8,451 nt of DNA, from NCBI GenBank assembly GCA_034112085.1, contig JAWUWD010000112.1:1-8451 (forward strand), written 5' to 3'. The position numbers were made by a program, and so were the translations under genes. This DNA comes from JAWUWD01 sp034112085 (lineage in GTDB: Bacteria > Bacteroidota > Bacteroidia > Cytophagales > Cyclobacteriaceae). The notes under the pieces were generated by a model. It saw nothing but the letters and a program-made list of their open reading frames with translations. It searched no databases and was not told the origin of the DNA. Positions within the stretch are counted from its first letter, which is position 1. Each line of letters opens with the position of its first letter. This document shows, piece after piece, positions 1-5,300 of the stretch.

Positions 1-1
1 A

Positions 2-661
2 GACGAATATCAGACTGATGTTCAAATAATACCGGTCGGAATTTACTACGAGAATCATATAGCTAGTAGAAGTCGAGTACTTGTCACGTTTGGCAAATCC
101 ATAAGTGCAAAAAAGCACTATCGATCATATCAAGATCACCCTCAGACTGGGTTTCAAAACTTAATGAATGAAATAAGTTTAGCAATGCAACAGTTGACGT
201 TGCACATTGACCTAAATAAGAATTATGAGCAAACTTATGAACGGTGGCGGTCATCGAGAATATTGAAGCCAAACATCATAGACCAGTACATAAGTGATAC
301 TAAAATGATCAAACAGTTAATCAAAGATGAACATTCACTTCAATCAATAAAGCAACATAAAAACTCCGAGTTGAGTAAACCTAGTTGGCCCATATACCCT
401 CTCGTCATATATGGAATGATCAATCACATTATTCCATATTGGATACTGCGGAGATTCATCAGCCAAAAAGTTAAGGATATACATTTCTACTCTTCTATGA
501 AGCTAGCACTTGGAATGGTGCTCGTTCCGTTATTTTATGTATTACAATCTATACTATTAATCGCATTAGGAGTACCATACTACTGGATCGTCTTATATAT
601 ATTAACCCTTCCTAGCTTTGGTATGATTGCGCTCAGACATTTTGGGAATAACATTCCCTAG
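2..661 (+). CDS. PlsC-like lysophospholipid/glycerol-phosphate acyltransferase, C-terminal part (5' end outside window)
   Basis: The reading frame is open from the first bases of the window to a TAG at 659-661, giving 219 residues with no start needed, so the gene enters from the left. Residues about 8-45 (PVGIYYEN, then SRSRVLVTFGKSI) match the late part of the PlsC/LPLAT fold, where family members carry a PVG-type strand followed by a conserved 'V.FG..I' strand. The catalytic HX4D motif would lie upstream and is not visible. After a charged, probably helical stretch (about 65-125), three hydrophobic segments follow at about 130-150, 167-191 and 192-211, so the protein is probably anchored in the inner membrane. 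Such enzymes move an acyl group onto glycerol-3-phosphate or a lysophospholipid in phospholipid synthesis. The exact acceptor cannot be read from this fragment. An internal ATG at 164 would give a shorter ORF, but the homologous sequence upstream argues against that start. The gene converges on the response regulator and overlaps it by 4 nt. Confidence 0.77.
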   Translation, partial: DEYQTDVQIIPVGIYYENHIASRSRVLVTFGKSISAKKHYRSYQDHPQTGFQNLMNEISLAMQQLTLHIDLNKNYEQTYERWRSSRILKPNIIDQYISDTKMIKQLIKDEHSLQSIKQHKNSELSKPSWPIYPLVIYGMINHIIPYWILRRFISQKVKDIHFYSSMKLALGMVLVPLFYVLQSILLIALGVPYYWIVLYILTLPSFGMIALRHFGNNIP

Positions 662-1374
662 AGGCTCATCATCTCTTTAAATTTAGCTGACTGTCTCCTG
701 CTTACTTCCACTTTGTCACCTCCCTTGAGCTTTACCATTAAACCTCCATTGAACCATGGTTCAATACTCTCCAGCCAACTAAGATTAATAATGTGCTTTC
801 TGCTAGCCCTAAAAAAGCTTCGTTCGTCAAGTTTCTCATCTAGCGCATTGAGTGACTTGTGGATCATCGGACGATTAGTGTCAAAAAACACCTTAATGTA
901 ATTGCCATCAGACTCAAAATATCTAATCTCTGATAAACTTACGAACCAGCATTTGTCTCCGTCTTTTACAAATACTTGATCTTTCAACCCTAGTTTTTTG
1001 GACTCTTGTTGAGTGTCATTTGACTTTTCTTTTGATTTGAGCTTGCCAATACTCTCTTCAAGCCGTTCTTGCTGAATAGGCTTTTGCAAGTAGTCAAGAG
1101 CATTGACTTCAAAGGCTTTCAGAGCATATTCATCATATGCCGTGGTGAAAATAACTTGCGGGGCTGAATCAAGCATTTCAAGTAATTCAAATCCTGTTTT
1201 TCCAGGCATTTGAATATCCAAAAACAAAAGATCCGGTTGATGTTCATTGATCAACTCAAATGCTTCATCGGCATTGGCAGCTTCAGCAACGATCTCTATT
1301 TCCTTATGATCGTCTAACAAACTAGTCAATTCCTTTCTTGCTAGTCTTTCGTCATCGATTATGATTGCTCTCAT
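658..1374 (-). CDS. LytTR-family two-component response regulator
   Basis: A 238-residue DNA-binding response regulator of the LytR/AlgR type. Residues 1-120 form a CheY-like receiver: acidic pair D7/D8, phospho-acceptor D53 in FLDIQMPG, switch threonines T77/T78, and K98-P99 in the LQKP motif. A charged linker (about 105-128) leads to a LytTR domain (about 131-236) with the typical EIRYFESDGNYIKV strand, the 'FFRASRKHIIN' motif near 187-197, and the 'VEVSRRQSAKFK' end. The LytTR fold binds DNA through beta-strand loops rather than a helix-turn-helix. The start ATG (1372-1374) overlaps the TGA of the kinase gene as ATGA, so the two are probably translationally coupled and the kinase is the likely partner. 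The stop TAG shares the CTAG at 658-661 with the convergent acyltransferase stop. All key residues are present. The regulated genes cannot be inferred from the sequence. Confidence 0.95.
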   Translation of the reverse strand: MRAIIIDDERLARKELTSLLDDHKEIEIVAEAANADEAFELINEHQPDLLFLDIQMPGKTGFELLEMLDSAPQVIFTTAYDEYALKAFEVNALDYLQKPIQQERLEESIGKLKSKEKSNDTQQESKKLGLKDQVFVKDGDKCWFVSLSEIRYFESDGNYIKVFFDTNRPMIHKSLNALDEKLDERSFFRASRKHIINLSWLESIEPWFNGGLMVKLKGGDKVEVSRRQSAKFKEMMSL

Positions 1375-2411
1375 ATTTGCTGGATTTGTGGAATGGTGAT
1401 TTTTGTCAACACATTCTTAGTTGATTCATTTGTGATCATAAAAGTAGCTGACTTTCCATAGATCAACTTCAGTCGTTGCAGTGTGTTTTTAATTCCTAAA
1501 CCACCTTCTTCATTTTTAACATCTTCTGGTGAATATTGCCCGCTATTTCTAATTTCAATGTTTAAGCCCTCGCCTATAACCTGGGTTTTCAATTGAAGTT
1601 CTCCTCCTTCTTTCAATTTTGACACCCCATGTTTGATCCCATTCTCCACCAATGTTTGAATCATCATGGGCGGCACATTGAATCGATAAGATAACTGATC
1701 TATGTCTAGTGAAGTGCGAAGCCGCTCTTCATATCTCACGTCTTCTAAGCTCAAATAATCTTTCACTGTTTCTAGTTCTTGCTTAAAACTAATCAATCGC
1801 GATTGATCCGTAACTAAAGACTTTCGCATGATATTACTTAACTGAGTAATCGACAGTTTTGATTTGCCTGGGTTCTCATCTACCAAAGCCCTAATACTAT
1901 TCAATGAATTGAAAATGAAATGTGGATTGAGCTGTGATTTCAAGTTCTCCAATTCCATTTGTCTAAATGCTGCTTCATGCTTTAGAGATAGATTATACTT
2001 TTCAAAATATTGATATATAAAATAAAATAGTGACCAAATAAAGATAATCAGTGCATTTGGGATCGCATTTCCTAAAACAGGAATAATCCCCAACAATTCG
2101 GGATCATACATATCGAGAAAATATGAAATGCCTATTCTAATGAAATAAATAGGGAAGGCAATAATAACTGCCGAAATGAATACCCTTGGAGTAAGCCACA
2201 TCATCGGTAGTGCTATCCAATCCCATCTTTTGATAACATACCTGTAAAAATGTGTCATCACAAAGAAGAACCCTGCCTCCGCCAACAGTGGAATAAACTG
2301 TCTAAATCCAAAACTAGAGGACACTGCAAGATTGGCCACAACACTATTAATCAGAACATAGAAGCTCCAACCTATAATTTGAAAAGACCAATACAGTTTG
2401 TTTTTATTCAT
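1371..2411 (-). CDS. LytS/YehU-type sensor histidine kinase, membrane-bound
   Basis: A 346-residue sensor kinase. Four hydrophobic segments (about 10-30, 40-60, 75-97 and 112-136) make up the N-terminal half, with no large extracytoplasmic sensor domain, so any signal is probably sensed in or at the membrane. A short coiled linker (about 137-158) precedes the His_kinase domain, with phospho-acceptor H164 in LNPHFIFNSLNS. The ATPase part follows: N box LVENGIKHG with N257 (about 254-262), then G box EGGLGIKNT (about 302-310). This 'NPHFIFN' class is the usual partner of LytTR regulators and probably works as a dimer that phosphorylates D53 of the downstream regulator. The start is well bounded: an in-frame TAA lies 9 nt before the ATG. 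There is no evident Shine-Dalgarno sequence, as expected for Bacteroidota. The ligand is unknown. Confidence 0.94.
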   Translation of the reverse strand: MNKNKLYWSFQIIGWSFYVLINSVVANLAVSSSFGFRQFIPLLAEAGFFFVMTHFYRYVIKRWDWIALPMMWLTPRVFISAVIIAFPIYFIRIGISYFLDMYDPELLGIIPVLGNAIPNALIIFIWSLFYFIYQYFEKYNLSLKHEAAFRQMELENLKSQLNPHFIFNSLNSIRALVDENPGKSKLSITQLSNIMRKSLVTDQSRLISFKQELETVKDYLSLEDVRYEERLRTSLDIDQLSYRFNVPPMMIQTLVENGIKHGVSKLKEGGELQLKTQVIGEGLNIEIRNSGQYSPEDVKNEEGGLGIKNTLQRLKLIYGKSATFMITNESTKNVLTKITIPQIQQI

Positions 2412-2649
2412 ACTTACTTATATCCACGGGATTTGTGACTTTTTCACCTCAATATAAAATTAATATATTCCCTCGTTCAGTAGCCCACCTATTACACCAA
2501 AGGCAAAATATCAAAAGTAAGTGGACCGTATCCAGAATGGCTTAATAAGAGGATAATGAACTATTGATTGTCCCGAATAAATAAGTGTTACGAAAAATGT
2601 AAGTATCTACCTTTTGTCAAGACGACTCCTTTTATTAATAGTATCCGGC
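2412..2649. other. Intergenic region upstream of the kinase-regulator operon
   Basis: This 238-nt gap separates the end of the small membrane protein gene from the start of the kinase, both on the minus strand. I see no coding frame with recognisable features, no RNA gene and no clear terminator. It is very AT-rich, with stop codons in all frames. It probably holds the promoter of the kinase-regulator operon. A candidate -7 element is listed separately. Confidence 0.6.
2512..2519 (-). promoter_or_regulatory. Possible Bacteroidota -7 element for the kinase-regulator operon
   Basis: On the minus strand these bases read TACTTTTG, an exact match to the Bacteroidota primary-sigma -7 consensus TANNTTTG and identical to the element before uvrA. 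It lies about 100 nt upstream of the kinase ATG. At the expected 19-nt spacing the -33 position reads AGCC instead of TTTG, so only half of the promoter is supported. In AT-rich DNA one chance match in a region of this size is possible. Confidence 0.33.
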
Positions 2650-2907
2650 TTACAAGCCATCTGTACTTACCATATACAAAAACAGGATCACAGTCAGCCC
2701 AATAAGTGTCCAGGATACTGCATCCAACACTTTCTTATATTGGCTCATCCAACCTTCCTTGATCAGACCCATTAACAAAAACGAAACTCCAGCCATCAAA
2801 TACATGGTGAATTCCCAGTAATCCGGCTTTGACAACTGATAAAAGGCAAATACGACTAATAATAAGGCCGGGATATATTGTTTCCTAGCTGGTTTCTTTT
2901 CTTCCAC
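2650..2907 (-). CDS. Small three-helix membrane protein of unknown function, coupled to NDH-2
   Basis: An 85-residue protein that I do not recognise as a named family. After a basic N-terminus (EEKKPARK) there are three hydrophobic stretches at about 11-26, 33-50 and 62-82, joined by short charged turns (KPDYWE and KEGWMSQYKK). This suggests a small integral inner-membrane protein. The start codon must be GTG (2905-2907): an in-frame TAA directly precedes it, and the next in-frame ATG would remove the first helix. The gene overlaps the 3' end of the NDH-2 gene by 23 nt in another frame, so it is probably translated by reinitiation after NDH-2 termination. That linkage hints at a role near the respiratory enzyme, such as an anchor or accessory subunit, but this is inference from position only. 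The composition and consistent helix pattern make a chance ORF unlikely. Confidence 0.75.
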   Translation of the reverse strand: MEEKKPARKQYIPALLLVVFAFYQLSKPDYWEFTMYLMAGVSFLLMGLIKEGWMSQYKKVLDAVSWTLIGLTVILFLYMVSTDGL

Positions 2908-4219
2908 TTAACTGTTGCTTTTTAAGTTTGAATTTGGGTGTAAACCTACGAATAATCAGTCGTGTTCCTCGATCATAAGTGAAGTAGTTCCATACCCAAT
3001 TACTAAAAACAACCAATCGATTCCTCAACCCTATGATTTGTACTAAATGAATAAACATCCATGTAAGCCATGCTAGAAACCCTCCAAAAGTAATATTACC
3101 TGGCATATCCACAACTGCCTTGTTTCGTCCCACAGTCGCCATCGATCCTTTATCATGAAAGTTGAAGGCTTTTAGTGGTTTGTTATTCTCCATGGCTATC
3201 AGATTCTTTGCCAATAACGCCCCTTGTTGCATCGCGGCTGGTGCCATCATCGGGTGTCCATTGGGATACTCAGCGCTCTTCATGGTAGCGACATCCCCTA
3301 TTGCAAAGATATTCTGATGGCCTTTTACCAAGTTGTATTCATCCACCACGATCCGGCTTCTTTCTATAGATTGTTCTCTTAGACCGTCTATAACATTCCC
3401 CATTACTCCTGCTGCCCATATCACCGTATAGGTTTGTATCATTTCTCCATTGCTCAACGTGGCCACTTCTCCATCAAAGTCTGTCACAAAGGACTCCAGT
3501 TTAATATCTACATCGAAATTCTTTACATAATCATAAGACTTCCGACTGGCTTTTTCTGACATAGCGGCAAGTAACTCATCTTGCCCCTCCACTAAAGTAA
3601 TCTTCATTTGAGACAGATCGAGTTCAGGGTAATCCTTCGGCAGCACACTTTTTTTCAGTTCCCCTAATGCACCCGCTACCTCCACTCCCGTTGGCCCTCC
3701 ACCAACGATCACAATATTCATGTGTCTTTCTAGGTGTTCGGGGTTAGTTTCAATAACCGCATTCTCAAAGTTCTGAAGAATATGGCTCCTCAAATCAAGC
3801 GCTTGAGGAATTTGCTTTAAAGGGAAAGCATTTTCCATAATTGACTTATTACCAAAATAATTGGTCTTCGAGCCTGTCGCAATGACCAAGTAGTCATAGT
3901 CAAGTATCCCAATATCAGTTTGGATGTGATTCAATGTCGGGTCAACATATTCAACTGTTGCCATCCTGAAGTAGAAATCCTTCCTACCTTCTAACTGCTT
4001 TCTTAATGGGCCTGCAATGGAATCCGGTTCTAATCCCGCTGTAGCAACTTGGTAAAGTAGTGGCTGGAAAGTGTGATAATTATGCCGATCGACCAATACC
4101 ACTTCAAATTGTTGGTCATTGAGTTTTTGGGCAAATTTGATTCCTCCAAAACCTCCACCAATGATCACCACTCGTTTCAAATCTGAAGGTGGAACTGGAA
4201 TCTTACGTGTTGTAGGCAT
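2885..4219 (-). CDS. ndh: Type II NADH:quinone oxidoreductase (NDH-2), FAD-dependent
   Basis: A 444-residue pyridine-nucleotide-disulphide oxidoreductase that passes electrons from NADH to membrane quinone without pumping protons, on the cytoplasmic face of the inner membrane. The N-terminal Rossmann motif VVIIGGGFGG (about 17-26) binds FAD. A second one, IVIVGGGPTGVE (about 169-180), binds NAD(H), with E180 at the conserved acidic position. The FAD 'IFAIGDVA' motif is near 304-311, and the quinone-site region MAPAAMQQGA lies near 325-334 with paired glutamines Q331/Q332. The C-terminal part (about 377-425) is rich in Trp, Phe and Leu with basic residues, as in the membrane-binding helices of NDH-2. 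The length is typical of the family. An in-frame TAA directly precedes the ATG, which fixes the start. The gene overlaps the small membrane protein gene downstream. Sulfide:quinone reductase is less likely because the redox cysteine pattern is absent. Confidence 0.93.
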   Translation of the reverse strand: MPTTRKIPVPPSDLKRVVIIGGGFGGIKFAQKLNDQQFEVVLVDRHNYHTFQPLLYQVATAGLEPDSIAGPLRKQLEGRKDFYFRMATVEYVDPTLNHIQTDIGILDYDYLVIATGSKTNYFGNKSIMENAFPLKQIPQALDLRSHILQNFENAVIETNPEHLERHMNIVIVGGGPTGVEVAGALGELKKSVLPKDYPELDLSQMKITLVEGQDELLAAMSEKASRKSYDYVKNFDVDIKLESFVTDFDGEVATLSNGEMIQTYTVIWAAGVMGNVIDGLREQSIERSRIVVDEYNLVKGHQNIFAIGDVATMKSAEYPNGHPMMAPAAMQQGALLAKNLIAMENNKPLKAFNFHDKGSMATVGRNKAVVDMPGNITFGGFLAWLTWMFIHLVQIIGLRNRLVVFSNWVWNYFTYDRGTRLIIRRFTPKFKLKKQQLSGRKETS

Positions 4220-4232
4220 TTAGTTTTTTGAT

Positions 4233-4256
4233 TATGCTGAGAGGTTCAACAGCATA
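4233..4256 (-). promoter_or_regulatory. Hairpin in the NDH-2 leader
   Basis: TATGCTG (4233-4239) and CAGCATA (4250-4256) are perfect inverted repeats around a 10-nt loop, ending about 13 nt before the NDH-2 ATG. In the mRNA this could form a 7-bp stem close to the start region. As DNA it could be a regulator half-site pair. There is no T-run after it, so it is not a terminator. It may also be a chance structure. Confidence 0.35.
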
Positions 4257-4343
4257 TAGGTATGGGTGAACTTTTTGTGGCATTAAAACCTTTTATATGA
4301 AAGAGAGTTTTCATAGTTGATAATTTTCAAGGTTTTGGTTGAT

Positions 4344-4371
4344 AGAAAAGCCCCGAATTTGGGGCTTTTCT
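4344..4371 (-). terminator. Rho-independent terminator after the solute-binding protein gene
   Basis: AGAAAAGCCCC (4344-4354) pairs perfectly with GGGGCTTTTCT (4361-4371), an 11-bp stem around a 6-nt AT-rich loop. It starts 2 nt after the TAA of the minus-strand solute-binding protein gene. In that direction the stem is followed by CTTTTCT, a short uridine tract. The plus-strand direction has a longer T-run, so it could stop transcription both ways. It separates the binding-protein transcript from the NDH-2 operon. Confidence 0.9.
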
Positions 4372-4373
4372 TT

Positions 4374-5222
4374 TTAGTTCATATTGTCTAAAAATTTCAG
4401 GGCGTTGCTCCCTAAATTATCCGATAGAATTTTTCGGTACCCAACGCTTCCCACGAACCCTGAGTTCATAAACTCATTTAAGATCGGAGCCCAGTCATTA
4501 CTTCTCGGCATAATAATCCCAAATTTCTCAGCACTTGAGTCTCCTCCTGGATGACGCTTGATTGGTTTATTCGTTTTGATAGCATCGAGATAATAGGTGA
4601 AATCGAGGTTAGCAAACTTCTTTGAGTCTGCCAGTATTTTTTCTGAAACTATTCCGAAGGAGGCTACATATTCGATCTTCATCTCTGGAAAATATTTTGA
4701 CTTCACATCCAAAAGAAATTTTTCATTAGTGGAATTTTTCACCGTAACGGCTGTCATCCCATTAAACACTAATCCAATTTCTGATAGTTTGTTAACTGTC
4801 TGCACTGACTTATTTGAAAGTATCATCCCGATATTAGTGATATATGGAACACTGAAATTGTACTGTTTTTTACGCTCTTCAGTAATTGTTGTATTACTCA
4901 ATCCGAATACGCCTCCGTTGGCGGTCTTTACTTCATTCAAGAAGTAAGTAAAATCATCTGGTTTGGCAGACTTGTATGATACCGTCATACTTATACCATG
5001 CTTAGTCTTCACATAGTCGACAAACTCACCCATTAAGTCAACACAGATCCCTCGAACATTCCCCGAAGCATCCTTTGCTGCAAAGCCAGGTGCTTCAGCA
5101 TAAGTGTAAACTACATTGGCAGACTTCTTCTGCTTCGCAGAAGCATAAGTATCTCCTTTCAATTGTGCTTGAGCAATTAAACTCACACTAACAATCAACA
5201 GTACTAGTAGGTGTTTTTTCAT
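4374..5222 (-). CDS. Periplasmic solute-binding protein, SBP_bac_3 (amino-acid-type) family
   Basis: A 282-residue exported protein. Residues 1-19 form a Sec signal peptide (MKKHLLVLL core, cleavage probably after AQA). The +1 residue is not cysteine, so it is a soluble periplasmic protein and not a lipoprotein. The mature part follows the two-lobed binding-protein fold of family 3: an early strand VVYTYAEAPGF (37-47), 'GNVRGICVDLMGEFVDYV' (54-71), then the hallmark 'TITEERKKQYNFSVPY' (112-127), where R117 sits at the position that normally grips the ligand carboxylate. 'NLDFTYYLDAI' (205-215) lies in the second lobe. No ABC permease or ATPase gene is adjacent, so it could serve a distant transporter or act as a sensor; the ligand is unknown. 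The gene follows uvrA after 78 nt and ends at a strong terminator. A palindromic operator candidate lies just upstream. Confidence 0.87.
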   Translation of the reverse strand: MKKHLLVLLIVSVSLIAQAQLKGDTYASAKQKKSANVVYTYAEAPGFAAKDASGNVRGICVDLMGEFVDYVKTKHGISMTVSYKSAKPDDFTYFLNEVKTANGGVFGLSNTTITEERKKQYNFSVPYITNIGMILSNKSVQTVNKLSEIGLVFNGMTAVTVKNSTNEKFLLDVKSKYFPEMKIEYVASFGIVSEKILADSKKFANLDFTYYLDAIKTNKPIKRHPGGDSSAEKFGIIMPRSNDWAPILNEFMNSGFVGSVGYRKILSDNLGSNALKFLDNMN

Positions 5223-5239
5223 AATAGATTTAGGTTAGG

Positions 5240-5253
5240 TGTAATCGATTACA
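5240..5253. promoter_or_regulatory. Perfect 14-bp palindrome, LacI/CcpA-type operator candidate
   Basis: TGTAATCGATTACA is an exact inverted repeat with the central CG flanked as in LacI/GalR-family operators. It meets every fixed position of the CcpA cre consensus TGWNANCGNTNNCA. It lies 17 nt upstream of the solute-binding protein ATG, where a bound repressor would block initiation or early elongation. No LacI-family gene is present in the window, so the regulator is unknown. Confidence 0.6.
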
Positions 5254-5267
5254 ATTTAAACTTTTGG

Positions 5268-5287
5268 ATTGAAATATTTTATTCAAT
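5268..5287. repeat. AT-rich inverted repeat between uvrA and the binding-protein gene
   Basis: ATTGAA (5268-5273) and TTCAAT (5282-5287) are inverted around 8 nt, 13 nt downstream of the uvrA stop. The stem is weak and A/T-dominated with no following T-run, so it is a poor terminator. It might be a second operator or part of the promoter region of the binding-protein gene. Confidence 0.25.
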
Positions 5288-5300
5288 TTAACATCATTCC

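Noticed and set aside
84..272. 62-aa minus-strand open frame near the left edge
   Set aside because: It lies opposite the acyltransferase coding frame, which has clear family motifs over the same bases.
2451..2469. AATATA/TATATT inverted repeat upstream of the kinase gene as an operator
   Set aside because: It is made only of A and T in an AT-rich region, so it is expected by chance.
2576..2627. TTGACA followed by TACATTTT on the minus strand as a second kinase promoter
   Set aside because: The spacing (about 13-16 nt depending on the element used) and sequence fit neither the Bacteroidota nor the sigma-70 pattern well, and it lies almost 200 nt from the kinase start.
2647..2658. GGCT-TACA-AGCC inverted repeat at the end of the small membrane protein gene as a terminator
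   Set aside because: The stem is only 4 bp, overlaps the stop codon and is not followed by a T-run.
4597..4947. 116-aa plus-strand open frame opposite the solute-binding protein gene
   Set aside because: It is antisense to a well-supported gene, has no recognisable domain, and matches a shadow frame.
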